Source: Desulfosporosinus hippei DSM 8344
GTDB taxonomy: Bacteria; Bacillota; Desulfitobacteriia; Desulfitobacteriales; Desulfitobacteriaceae
NCBI RefSeq assembly: GCF_900100785.1
Contig: NZ_FNCP01000011.1
Location: 86,700-150,699 of the forward strand
Direction of reading: 5' to 3'
DNA length: 64,000 bases
Positions 8,578 to 17,043 of the stretch are shown here, piece by piece. The notes beneath the pieces were generated by a model. That model saw nothing but the letters and a program-made list of their open reading frames with translations, did no database searches and was not told the origin of the DNA. The position numbers were made by a program, and so were the translations under genes. Each line of letters begins with the position of its first letter. Positions within the stretch are counted from its first letter, which is position 1.

Positions 8578-9672
8578 ATGGGTAGTTATACAGCAAGAAT
8601 TCAAAAAATCCAAGCAATCATGAAATCTCAAAATACTGATTATATGGTATTTGCCCCTACGTCTCATCTTTTTTATTTAACAGGATTAAAGACCACAGCT
8701 GATGAAAGGCTGCAAGTTTTTTTAGTGCCGGCAGAGGGCAAGCCGGTAATGATCATGCCGGATATGTATCGAGAAGCAGCAGAGAACCTGGAAGAGAAGA
8801 ATTTTGACTTAGCTACCTGGTCTGATGAAACAGATCCGGTGGATTTATTACTTCCCCTAATTAAGAAGGATTCAGCCATAGCAGCAATTGATGAAAGAAT
8901 GTGGGCAGGACACTTCTTGAGTCTAAGAAGGGCTTTTGCTGGGTTTGAGTTCATTGGTGTCTCAAATCTAATGCGGGAAATCAGAATGTTTAAAGACCAA
9001 TACGAGATGAGTCAACTAGCAAAAGCCGGGGGCTTAACAGATAAGGTTATGGCGGAAGTACGGATGGTTATTCAGCCGGGAATTTCTGAAAAGGAATTAG
9101 CCTTTTTTGTGGAAGGCAAGCTGAAGGAATATGGAGCGGAAGAGCTTTCCTTCAAACCCATTGTGGCCTCAGGGCCTAACACCTCCTCTCCTCACCATTA
9201 TACCGGCGAAAGAAAGTTACAGATGGGGGATTTAGTGGTATTAGATTTTGGAGGACTCTTCCAAGGATACTGCTCAGATATGACTCGAACTTTTTCTGTG
9301 GGCAAGGCCTCTGCAGAGGTCAAGAAAGTGTTTAATGCTGTAAAGGATGCCAACGAAGCCGGCTTTTTGGCGGTTCAGAAAGGGATTGCCTGTGAGAAAG
9401 TCGATGAGGCTGCTCGGGAAGTCATTTCTCGAGCCGGATATGGAGAATACTTTATTCACAGGACCGGACATGGCATAGGGCTGGATATCCACGAAGATCC
9501 GTATATAGTTAAGGGCAATCAAGAAATCCTCAAGACAGGTATGACGTTCAGTATTGAACCGGGTATTTATTTACCGGGCAAATATGGGGTTCGTATTGAA
9601 GATATTGTTGGACTAACGGAAAACGGGCCGGTGCGCTTTAATAATTTTCCTCGAGAAATTATCGAGACCTAA
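8578..9672 (+). CDS. M24-family Xaa-Pro peptidase
   Basis: The protein has 364 residues, the usual length for Xaa-Pro dipeptidase/aminopeptidase P-like enzymes. A creatinase-like N-terminal domain (about 1-130) precedes the pita-bread catalytic domain (about 135-360). The five dimetal ligands are recognisable: Asp in VVLDFGG, Asp in CSDMTRTF, His in HRTGHGIGLD, Glu in FSIEPGIY and Glu in VRIEDIV. It hydrolyses the bond before proline in short peptides in the cytoplasm. The neighbouring Opp importer would supply such peptides. AGGAGGG is 11 bases before the ATG. Confidence 0.93.
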   Translation: MGSYTARIQKIQAIMKSQNTDYMVFAPTSHLFYLTGLKTTADERLQVFLVPAEGKPVMIMPDMYREAAENLEEKNFDLATWSDETDPVDLLLPLIKKDSAIAAIDERMWAGHFLSLRRAFAGFEFIGVSNLMREIRMFKDQYEMSQLAKAGGLTDKVMAEVRMVIQPGISEKELAFFVEGKLKEYGAEELSFKPIVASGPNTSSPHHYTGERKLQMGDLVVLDFGGLFQGYCSDMTRTFSVGKASAEVKKVFNAVKDANEAGFLAVQKGIACEKVDEAAREVISRAGYGEYFIHRTGHGIGLDIHEDPYIVKGNQEILKTGMTFSIEPGIYLPGKYGVRIEDIVGLTENGPVRFNNFPREIIET

Positions 9673-9783
9673 GAACCTTATGTTCTAATGGTCAGAAGTT
9701 TAACTTTCAAGTTCATCTTTCGTTGAATGAGTTCACTAATTTCAGAAACCTAAGATAAGATAAATCTTTATGGAGACATGAAT

Positions 9784-10782
9784 ATGAGTGATGATATCGG
9801 ACAGGACGATTTACTAAGAATTAATAATTTAAATGTGCAATTTAGAACTTCAGAAGGTGTGTTTAGGGCTGTTCGAGATGTGAGTATTTCAGTACGGTCA
9901 GGTGAAACTTTGGGCATTGTTGGGGAGAGTGGAAGCGGCAAAAGCGTTACCGCTCTATCAATTATGAACCTAGTACCTAATCCCCCTGGAGAGACATCGG
10001 GAGAGATAATTTTCAACCAGCAAGACCTCAGGGAATTATCGGCTGAAGAAGTTCGCAAGATCCGAGGGAATGAGATAGCCATGATATTTCAGGAACCTAT
10101 GACCTCTTTAAACCCTATTCACACTTGTGGCAAACAGATCATGGAACCCCTCTTGCTGCATAAAGGCTTTAGCAAAAAAGAAGCCAAGGCTCGCGCCTTG
10201 GAACTCTTGACGATGGTGGGTATTCCAATTCCGGAGCAAAGGTTTAAAGAGTACCCTCATCAATTATCAGGTGGAATGCGGCAGAGGGTCATGATCGCCA
10301 TGGCTCTGGCCTGTCGACCTAAACTGCTTTTGGCGGATGAACCAACAACAGCTCTAGATGTCACCATTCAGGCTCAAATTATGGAGTTGTTGAAAAATCT
10401 ACGCCAGGAAATTGACTCGGCCATTATCATGATTACCCACGATTTGGGGATAATTACGGAAATGTGTGACCGTGTTGTCGTCATGTATGCCGGTCAGGTG
10501 GTAGAGTCCGGCCCCCTTAAAGAATTGATCAGAGAGCCTCTGCATCCCTATACCGAGGGACTATTAAGGTCTATTCCGACCATAACCAGAGAAAAGCTGC
10601 GCTTACATACCATTGAAGGCACAGTACCCAGCCCCTTTGAAATGCCCTTCGGGTGCAGTTTTCAACCCAGGTGTAACTATTCAACCTCGATTTGCTCAGA
10701 GAAGGCTCCTGATTTGATCCATGTATCCCCAGACCGGGCTGTCAGATGCTGGCGTCAGGTCAATGAATTAGGCCAAGACTAG
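9784..10782 (+). CDS. oppD: Oligopeptide ABC transporter ATPase, OppD-type
   Basis: The ATG at 9784 is preferred because GGAG (9772-9775) is eight bases away; the ATG at 9778 would be only two bases from it. The product has 332 residues. It contains Walker [10 protein letters not shown]-loop [13 protein letters not shown] signature LSGGMRQR, Walker [13 protein letters not shown] and the H-loop ITHD. The C-terminal oligopeptide/dipeptide extension includes the CxxxxxxC cluster (GCSFQPRC) typical of OppD/DppD. It powers import with OppF and the two permeases encoded downstream. The gene order D-F-A-B-C is compact and co-directional. Confidence 0.93.
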   Translation: MSDDIGQDDLLRINNLNVQFRTSEGVFRAVRDVSISVRSGETLGIVGESGSGKSVTALSIMNLVPNPPGETSGEIIFNQQDLRELSAEEVRKIRGNEIAMIFQEPMTSLNPIHTCGKQIMEPLLLHKGFSKKEAKARALELLTMVGIPIPEQRFKEYPHQLSGGMRQRVMIAMALACRPKLLLADEPTTALDVTIQAQIMELLKNLRQEIDSAIIMITHDLGIITEMCDRVVVMYAGQVVESGPLKELIREPLHPYTEGLLRSIPTITREKLRLHTIEGTVPSPFEMPFGCSFQPRCNYSTSICSEKAPDLIHVSPDRAVRCWRQVNELGQD

Positions 10783-10793
10783 GAGAGTGGAAC

Positions 10794-11762
10794 ATGGAAG
10801 ATAATGTGCTTGTGCAGGTGCAGAATTTAAAAATGTATTTTCAGAGCGAAAGCAGCTTTTCTTTCAATAAAAAGTATATTAAAGCCGTGGATGACGTTTC
10901 ATTTGAATTGTTTAAAGGGGAAACCTTTGGTTTAGTGGGAGAATCCGGGTGCGGCAAAAGTACTCTCGGACGCACTATACTTGGACTTTATAAACCAAAT
11001 GCCGGCAAGGTGATTTTTGAGGGAGAGGACATAGTCTCCTTGAAAAATAACAGGATGAAGGACATGCGAAAGAAGATGCAGCTGATTTTTCAGGATCCCA
11101 GCGCATCCTTAAATCCCCGAAAGACCATTGAGGACATTTTAAATGAACCTTTTCACATTCATAAAGTAGGCTCAAAGGTTGAGCGAAAGGCTAAAATCAA
11201 AGAATTGATGAATCGGGTAGGATTATCTGAGTACCACTTGAGCCGTTATCCCCATGAAATGTCGGGGGGGCAAAAGCAAAGGGTGGGGATTGCCAGGGCT
11301 TTAACCTTGAACCCTAAGCTGATTATTTGCGATGAGCCAGTCTCTGCTTTAGATGTTTCGATTCAAGCGCAGGTTATTAATTTATTGGAAGATCTCCAAA
11401 AAGAGTATGACCTGACCTACTTATTTATCTCCCATAACCTAAGCGTGGTTCATCATATCTGCAATCGGGTTGGAGTCATGTACCTAGGAAAACTTGTTGA
11501 AACCGGCAGTCATGCGGATATCTATCATAACACTCAACATCCCTATGCCAAAGCTTTGATCTCGGCAATTCCTAATACTGATCCGGATCAGCAAAAAGAA
11601 CGGATCTTGTTAAAAGGGGATGTGCCAAGTCCTGCTAATCCTCCATCTGGGTGTCGCTTTCACACTCGGTGCCCTGAGGTGACAGACTTATGTAGTCAAG
11701 CTGAGCCTCTGCTAAAGGAGGTGTTTCCGGGTCATTTTGTAGCTTGCCATGGAGTTGAATAA
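10794..11762 (+). CDS. oppF: Oligopeptide ABC transporter ATPase, OppF-type
   Basis: The protein has 322 residues. Walker A is GESGCGKS, the Q-loop FQDPSASLNP, the signature MSGGQKQR, and Walker B LIICDEPVSALD. The C-terminal family extension ends with the cysteine pattern GCRFHTRC. It lies 11 bp after oppD with AGGAG before the ATG, so it is in the same operon. OppD and OppF form the ATPase heterodimer of the importer. The cargo is likely di- or oligopeptides; nickel or other opp-like substrates cannot be excluded. Confidence 0.93.
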   Translation: MEDNVLVQVQNLKMYFQSESSFSFNKKYIKAVDDVSFELFKGETFGLVGESGCGKSTLGRTILGLYKPNAGKVIFEGEDIVSLKNNRMKDMRKKMQLIFQDPSASLNPRKTIEDILNEPFHIHKVGSKVERKAKIKELMNRVGLSEYHLSRYPHEMSGGQKQRVGIARALTLNPKLIICDEPVSALDVSIQAQVINLLEDLQKEYDLTYLFISHNLSVVHHICNRVGVMYLGKLVETGSHADIYHNTQHPYAKALISAIPNTDPDQQKERILLKGDVPSPANPPSGCRFHTRCPEVTDLCSQAEPLLKEVFPGHFVACHGVE

Positions 11763-11857
11763 TCAAAAGGAGGGATATTCGAACTTTAATGTTACTGGTA
11801 CTTACTTGAAGTTGATGGTTGTTATCCAAACTATGATTTGAAAGGGGAGGAAAAATA

Positions 11858-13465
11858 GTGAGAAAGAACCTTAGAGTTTTGGTCGCTCTACTGACCTGTG
11901 TGTTGCTTTTTGTTGTAGGATGTGGCGTCAGTAAGGATGCTGCAACTAAGCCTGAAGGCTCGGATGGTGCCAAACAGTTGATAATGGCCCTGGATCCAGA
12001 TTATGAAACCTTTGATCCGGGTCTGGCCTACGAGGTATACGCTTTACTAGTCCTGCATCCCGTTTATGATACCTTGATGCAGTTTGAGGATAATCTGGAT
12101 GCCCCTATTGATGGTATTGCGGAAAGCCATGAGGTCAGCAAGGATGGTCTAACCTATACCTTTAAGCTTCATAAGGGAGTAAAGTTTGCCAGCGGCAATC
12201 CTCTTTCTGCTCAAGATGTTAAGTGGAGCGTGGAGAGATCGATTAACCTAAAGGGAAATGGGGCCTTTTTAACAGATGGAATCAAATCCATCGAGACTCC
12301 GGATCCGGACACCGTTGTTTTTAACCTGAAGGAGCAAGACGCATCCTTCTTAACTAAATTGACCTATAATGCCTTTGGAGTTATTGACAGCAAATTGGCC
12401 ATGGAGAATGGGGCAACCAATGCCGCAGACGCCAGCACCTCTGATAAGGCCAAACTGTGGTTTGATACCCACTCTGCCGGATCAGGTCCTTACGTGATTG
12501 AATCTTATACTCCTAAAGTGGAAGTGGTCTTAGCTCGGAATAAGAATTATTGGGGAGAAGCTCCCTATTACGATAAGGTTGTTTTAAAAGCAATTTCTGA
12601 TCCCGGAACCCAATTGATGATGCTGGAAAAAGGGGATATCGATATTGCCTTTAATTTAGGACCTGAACATGTAAAGCAAATCCAAGATAAGCCGGGGATT
12701 GAAATTAAGAAAGCCCAGTCAATGACCCTAACCTTCTTATTGATGAACCGGGATCCTAAAATTGGCGGCCCGATTGCTAACCCGGATGTACAAAAGGCAA
12801 TTCGCTTGGCTTTAGACTATCAAGGTATGCAGACAATAGCCGGTGAGGGTTCGATTACACCTGTAGCGCCCTTCCAAGTCGGATTTCTAGGAACTCTGCC
12901 TCCACGAGATCCCAAAACTGCTCAAGATATCGAGAAGGCGAAAGAGTTAATGAAAAAAGCCGGTTATGAAAAAGGATTTAAGACTACCTTGGAAGTAGCT
13001 ACTTTGGCTGTTGAGGGTATGGATTTACCAACCTTGGCTCAAAAGATCCAGAACGATTTGCTGCAAATAGGTATTGAAACAGAAATTAAAACCTCTGATA
13101 TTATGGTGGCTCTCGATCCCTATCGTAAAGGTACCCAGGCTCTGTCCCTGTGGTATTGGGGTCCTGACTATCCGGATCCGAACACCCAATTAGCGTTTTT
13201 ACCCGGGAATCCAGTGGGCCTGCGTGCTAATTGGACAGCTGCAATGAATCCGCAATTAGTAGAATTGGGTAAGAAAGCTGCGGTAGAGGTAGATAAAGCT
13301 GCCCGAGTCAAGAACCTTGAAGAAATCCAGAAAATGATGGACGAAGATAGTGCCTTTAATGTCTTGCTCCAGCATGCGCGTCATTACGCAACCCGTGATA
13401 ACATTAAAGGAACGGACTATATTGATCTCTACAAAATAAACTTAAAAAATGTTTCCGCAAAGTAG
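11858..13465 (+). CDS. oppA: Extracellular solute-binding lipoprotein, family 5 (OppA/DppA-type)
   Basis: The GTG at 11858 follows GGGGAGG by seven bases. The product has 535 residues, with a lipoprotein signal peptide ending at Cys22 (LLFVVGC). The mature protein shows the SBP_bac_5 pattern: FDPGLAYEVYALLVLHPVYDTL near the N-terminus, the hallmark YTFKLHKGVKFASGNPLSAQDVKWS in pieces, and NPDVQKAIRLALDY in the middle. It captures peptides or similar solutes outside the membrane and delivers them to the permeases. A stem-loop follows the gene, which fits the common pattern of higher binding-protein expression than of permease. Confidence 0.92.
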   Translation: MRKNLRVLVALLTCVLLFVVGCGVSKDAATKPEGSDGAKQLIMALDPDYETFDPGLAYEVYALLVLHPVYDTLMQFEDNLDAPIDGIAESHEVSKDGLTYTFKLHKGVKFASGNPLSAQDVKWSVERSINLKGNGAFLTDGIKSIETPDPDTVVFNLKEQDASFLTKLTYNAFGVIDSKLAMENGATNAADASTSDKAKLWFDTHSAGSGPYVIESYTPKVEVVLARNKNYWGEAPYYDKVVLKAISDPGTQLMMLEKGDIDIAFNLGPEHVKQIQDKPGIEIKKAQSMTLTFLLMNRDPKIGGPIANPDVQKAIRLALDYQGMQTIAGEGSITPVAPFQVGFLGTLPPRDPKTAQDIEKAKELMKKAGYEKGFKTTLEVATLAVEGMDLPTLAQKIQNDLLQIGIETEIKTSDIMVALDPYRKGTQALSLWYWGPDYPDPNTQLAFLPGNPVGLRANWTAAMNPQLVELGKKAAVEVDKAARVKNLEEIQKMMDEDSAFNVLLQHARHYATRDNIKGTDYIDLYKINLKNVSAK

Positions 13466-13475
13466 TAAACTCGGG

Positions 13476-13499
13476 GGCAGATGCATATCAGCATCTGCC
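13476..13499 (+). promoter_or_regulatory. Intra-operon stem-loop between binding protein and permease genes
   Basis: GGCAGATGC (13476-13484) pairs perfectly with GCATCTGCC (13491-13499) around a six-base loop. There is no real T run, so it is more likely an RNA-stabilising or partial attenuating hairpin than a full terminator. Confidence 0.65.
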
Positions 13500-13547
13500 T
13501 TCCCTAAAAGTTAGTTTGATTGAACAGGCCTGAGGGGGTGAATATCG

Positions 13548-14567
13548 TTGGGACTTCTCAAGTATATTGCAAGAAGATTGTTTTTCTTAGTTTTCCTGGT
13601 CATAGGAGTTTCGCTAGTTGTCTTTGTCATTTCTCACTCAGTGCCCAGTGACCCTGTTTTGGCCAATTTAAGTCAGAGAAATATTGATAACCCTGAAATG
13701 GTAGAGGCTTTTAAAGCCAAGTGGGGGATGGATAAACCCTTGTACACTCAATATTTTATCTATGTCGGTAATTTGGTTCAGGGTGATTTAGGTACCTCTA
13801 TCAGAACTCAGCGGCCGGTACTGGATGATTTACAAGACTATTTTCCCGCCACTATTGAATTAGCGATTTTCTCAATTATTATTGCCATTATTTTCGGCAT
13901 GCTGTTTGGAATTATTTCGGCCATTAAGCGCAACAGCGCAATGGATCAACTGATTAGGGGTATTTCTGTTTTAGGAGTATCTGTGCCCAGCTTTTGGTTG
14001 GGACTTATGTTCTTACTGCTGTTTTATGTACATTTTGGAATAGCTCCGGGCCCCGGGCGAATAAGCCCTTATCTGAAGCCACCCGTTGAAGTGACAAACC
14101 TTTACGTTATTGACGCTCTTTTGGCGGGAAATTGGAGTTTGGCCAGGGATGCTTTATGGCATTTGCTTTTACCCGGATTGGTCTTGGGTTCTTTTACTAT
14201 GGGCTTGATCACCCGTACAACTCGTTCCAGTCTGCTGGAAGTTATGTCCTTAGATTTTATACGTACGGCTAGGGCAAAAGGTCTGACGGAAAAAATGATC
14301 ATAATGCGTCATGCATTAGGAAATGCCTTAATTCCCGTTGTTACTGTCATAGGTATAGGGTTTGGCAACCTTCTGGGTGGTATGGTGTTAGTAGAAACGA
14401 TATTTGCCTGGCCTGGTATCGGGCAATATGCCTATAAGGCAGCAGGAAATTTGGATTTTCCTGCTATCATCGGGGTATCAATCTTGATTTCCATTAACTA
14501 TGTTGTGATTAATTTGCTCGTGGACATTCTTTATGGAATTCTTGACCCCAGAGTGAGGTATCATTAA
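13548..14567 (+). CDS. oppB: Peptide ABC transporter permease, OppB-type
   Basis: The TTG at 13548 follows GAGGGGG by about eight bases and gives a 339-residue product. It has the OppB/DppB pattern: an N-terminal helix (about 9-30), a long periplasmic-type loop containing NIDNPEMVEAFKAKWGMDKP, and a cluster of five further helices. The coupling-loop motif is around EVMSLDFIRTARAKGLTEK, which contacts the ATPases. It forms the translocation path with OppC, whose ATG is one base after this stop. Confidence 0.92.
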   Translation: MGLLKYIARRLFFLVFLVIGVSLVVFVISHSVPSDPVLANLSQRNIDNPEMVEAFKAKWGMDKPLYTQYFIYVGNLVQGDLGTSIRTQRPVLDDLQDYFPATIELAIFSIIIAIIFGMLFGIISAIKRNSAMDQLIRGISVLGVSVPSFWLGLMFLLLFYVHFGIAPGPGRISPYLKPPVEVTNLYVIDALLAGNWSLARDALWHLLLPGLVLGSFTMGLITRTTRSSLLEVMSLDFIRTARAKGLTEKMIIMRHALGNALIPVVTVIGIGFGNLLGGMVLVETIFAWPGIGQYAYKAAGNLDFPAIIGVSILISINYVVINLLVDILYGILDPRVRYH

Positions 14568-14568
14568 T

Positions 14569-15396
14569 ATGCTGCTGCGAATTATGAAAAACAACTTTCT
14601 GTTTTCGATAGGGATAATTGTATGTTCTTTGTGGATTGTAATTGCTCTGGTGGCACCCTTGATTACCCCTTATAGCTATTTGGCCCAAGATCTGGCCCAT
14701 CGCTTTCAAGCCCCCAGCAGTCTTCATTGGTTTGGAACGGACAGCATCGGACGAGATGTTTTTAGTCGTGTATTGATGGGCAGCCGCATCTCTCTGATTG
14801 CCGGACTGGCGACGATTATCCTGGCGTCCTTTGTTGGAATGATCTATGGCGGTATTGCCGGCTATATTGGTGGACTAACTGATGAAATCATGATGAGAAT
14901 CTCAGAAATGGTCATGGCCTTTCCCGGTATTATTTTAGCTATGACTATCGCTGCTGCCTTAGGCCCCAGCCTGTATAATACTCTGTTGGCAATGGCGATC
15001 ATTTGGTGGCCTAACTATGCTCGAGTAATGCGCAGTATGGTTATTGCCAACAAAGAGAATGAATATGTGGAAGCGGCCAAATCACTGGGTGCCTCCCATT
15101 TTAGAATATTTTTTAATGAGATTCTGCCCAATAGCGTGGGCCCGGTCTTAGTCTTAGCTACCCTGGATTTTGGTAATGCAATTCTTCTTTTTTCGGGTTT
15201 GAGCTTTTTAGGGTTAGGTTCTCCTCCGCCCACTCCGGAATGGGGGGCTATGGTGGCCGATGGGGTATTGAATTTTAATTATTGGTGGATTGGGACTTTT
15301 CCTGGCTTAGCGATTCTGACAATGGCTGTTGGGACGAATTTCATAGGGGACAGCTTAAGAGACTTTCTGGATCCCAGGTTGAGAAAGGAGCTTTAG
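14569..15396 (+). CDS. oppC: Peptide ABC transporter permease, OppC-type
   Basis: The protein has 275 residues. The N-terminal OppC_N helix is followed by the family motif HWFGTDSIGRDVFSRV and BPD_transp_1 helices. The EAA coupling loop is around YVEAAKSLGASHFRIFFNEILPN. The ATG follows the oppB stop by one base, indicating coupling. It completes the five-gene importer, and a perfect 16-bp hairpin downstream marks the operon end. Confidence 0.93.
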   Translation: MLLRIMKNNFLFSIGIIVCSLWIVIALVAPLITPYSYLAQDLAHRFQAPSSLHWFGTDSIGRDVFSRVLMGSRISLIAGLATIILASFVGMIYGGIAGYIGGLTDEIMMRISEMVMAFPGIILAMTIAAALGPSLYNTLLAMAIIWWPNYARVMRSMVIANKENEYVEAAKSLGASHFRIFFNEILPNSVGPVLVLATLDFGNAILLFSGLSFLGLGSPPPTPEWGAMVADGVLNFNYWWIGTFPGLAILTMAVGTNFIGDSLRDFLDPRLRKEL

Positions 15397-15422
15397 CTGA
15401 TTCAGTGGCAGATACGGTAGAC

Positions 15423-15463
15423 TGTGTAAAATTAACTAGCAGCGGCATAGTTAATTTTACACA
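15423..15463 (+). terminator. Hairpin at end of the opp operon
   Basis: A perfect 16-bp stem (15423-15438 with 15448-15463) and a nine-base loop lie 27 bases after oppC. The downstream sequence has only a few T residues, so termination may be incomplete or bidirectional. Confidence 0.7.
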
Positions 15464-15647
15464 CTTTATACCCTGAAAAATTAAAATTTTATATTCAATA
15501 TAATAAAGAATATTTATGAAGAAATTGGGTTATTGAAGGTAAAATGAGGGAAGTTTTAAGAAATAAGTATATAATTTGTATATGTTGTATGATATATTAG
15601 GTACAAAGACCTATGTGCATAGTACTTAGGTAACATTAATATCGTAA

Positions 15648-15735
15648 TTCTGCGATAATGGCAAACTCAGTGAGAACTGAGGACGCAAAGCCACGGGTCT
15701 TACACGTGTGTGAAGACAGCCGGGTTATCGAATAG
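15648..15735 (+). ncRNA. Cyclic di-GMP-I (GEMM) riboswitch
   Basis: The class I c-di-GMP aptamer pattern is clear. P1 is formed by CGATAA near 15653 with TTATCG at 15725-15730. The GGCAAAC segment (15660-15666) leads into hairpin CTCAGT-GAGA-ACTGAG with a GNRA tetraloop, then GGACGCAAAGCC, then a second arm closed around GGTCTT/GAAGAC, and AGCCGGGTT at the 3' side. The guanine at 15660 aligns with the base that contacts the ligand (G20); an adenine there would suggest the cGAMP subclass. A short terminator and a strong ribosome site follow directly, so it is set to control the HD-GYP gene. Confidence 0.95.
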
Positions 15736-15747
15736 ATAAGAAGTTTC

Positions 15748-15770
15748 GCTGAATTATGTCAGCTTTTTTT
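15748..15770 (+). terminator. Riboswitch expression-platform terminator
   Basis: GCTGA (15748-15752) pairs with TCAGC (15759-15763), followed by seven T. It sits 13 bases after the aptamer P1 stem and seven bases before AGGAGG of the HD-GYP gene. The stem is short, so alternative pairing with the aptamer 3' side could decide readthrough; the ON/OFF direction cannot be read safely by eye. Confidence 0.7.
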
Positions 15771-15786
15771 GTTTTTAGGAGGAATT

Positions 15787-16875
15787 GTGGTTTTGATAAC
15801 TTATTTGGAACCTTTATCGACGGCAATATTCCAAGTTGGAGAACTTTCTTCACTTGATTTGTTTGATCAACAAGGAATACTTTTGTTATCTAAAGGCAAG
15901 CCTATCACAGCGAATATTCTAGAACTTCTCCGGAAACGCAAGCTCTACACCTTAAAATATAAGCTGAATAAATCTCAAGGGTGTAATAAAACCTACAAAT
16001 TTGATGAATCTGAATACCAAGATATCGTGGGTAACGTAAGAGAAGTTTTTGAGGATATGTGTCTTTTTAGTGTCGATCATTTGTATAAGACCTTATCTGC
16101 TGTGGATAAGATTATCCATGAGCTGGAAGGAGCCGATCAAGTATACATAGATCTAAATAAGTTTCGTCAGTTTGATGACGATACCTACATCCACTCCGTG
16201 AACGTTGCAATTTTAGCCACACTTATAGGGATGCAAATTGGTTTTGCCGGACAAACCCTAAGAGATTTAACTCTAGGTGCGTTGTTGCATGATATAGGAA
16301 AAGGATCAATACCTCCTGAGATTCTGAATAAGCCCTCAGAATTGACGTCTAAGGAATTAGAGATCATAAAGAAGCATCCCCTTATCGGTGAGGAGATGCT
16401 TAAAGAGGCGGATTTATCCGCTGAGGTGCTCTCAATTATTAGACACCACCATGAGCGTTGGAATGGCCATGGTTATCCTGATGGAGTAAGTCAGCAGGCG
16501 ATTACTCTTAGCGCGCAAGTAGTTGCTGTTTCAGATGTCTTTGATGCTCTGATTAGTGATCGCCCCTATAGAAAAGGGCTGCCACCTTATTATGCCTTAG
16601 AATTAATCATTGCCGGTTCGGGTGAAGAATTTAATGAAAATATCGTTAAAAGCTTTCTGCAATGTTTAGTACTTTATCCGGAAGGTTCAATAGTCACTTT
16701 AAACACCGGAGAGGTCGGCACGGTAATTAAAGTTCAAAAGAACTACCCCAGCAGGCCGATCATCAAAATTTTGTTTGATAAGTATGGTAATTTCTTAGAT
16801 AGTGATAGGATATGTGATTTGTCAAAGGACTTGACAAAGTTCATAGCATCGATAGATTTTAAGTATGTTCCCTAA
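15787..16875 (+). CDS. HD-GYP domain c-di-GMP phosphodiesterase
   Basis: The start lies just after AGGAGG (15777-15782): GTG at 15787 (four-base gap) or TTG at 15793 (ten-base gap). The product has about 360 residues. An unassigned N-terminal part (1-110) precedes an HD-GYP domain with LLHDIGKGSIP (HD pair), IIKKHPLIGEEML, IIRHHHERWNGHGYPDG (HHE and GYP signature) and VFDALISDRPYRKG. Enzymes of this type hydrolyse c-di-GMP to pGpG/GMP. The gene is preceded by a c-di-GMP riboswitch, so it is probably controlled by its own substrate. No receiver or membrane segment is seen. Confidence 0.93.
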   Translation: MVLITYLEPLSTAIFQVGELSSLDLFDQQGILLLSKGKPITANILELLRKRKLYTLKYKLNKSQGCNKTYKFDESEYQDIVGNVREVFEDMCLFSVDHLYKTLSAVDKIIHELEGADQVYIDLNKFRQFDDDTYIHSVNVAILATLIGMQIGFAGQTLRDLTLGALLHDIGKGSIPPEILNKPSELTSKELEIIKKHPLIGEEMLKEADLSAEVLSIIRHHHERWNGHGYPDGVSQQAITLSAQVVAVSDVFDALISDRPYRKGLPPYYALELIIAGSGEEFNENIVKSFLQCLVLYPEGSIVTLNTGEVGTVIKVQKNYPSRPIIKILFDKYGNFLDSDRICDLSKDLTKFIASIDFKYVP

Positions 16876-16956
16876 CTCTTAGGTCAGAATAATTTGCAAG
16901 TTAGCTACCAGTTTGAAGATCAGGAAAGCTCGAACTCTAGGTTAATTGAGTATATT

Positions 16957-17003
16957 AAGTGAGGCTATTGGTTTTTAAATATTCCAATAGCCTCACTTTA
17001 ATT
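16957..17003. terminator. Bidirectional terminator between HD-GYP and acyl-CoA dehydrogenase genes
   Basis: A perfect 15-bp stem (16957-16971 with 16984-16998) lies between two convergent genes. T-rich sequence flanks both sides in the relevant direction. Confidence 0.8.
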
Positions 17004-17043
17004 TTTCACAGGGGTTCTTTTGCTTCCAGACCAGAATGAAGTC

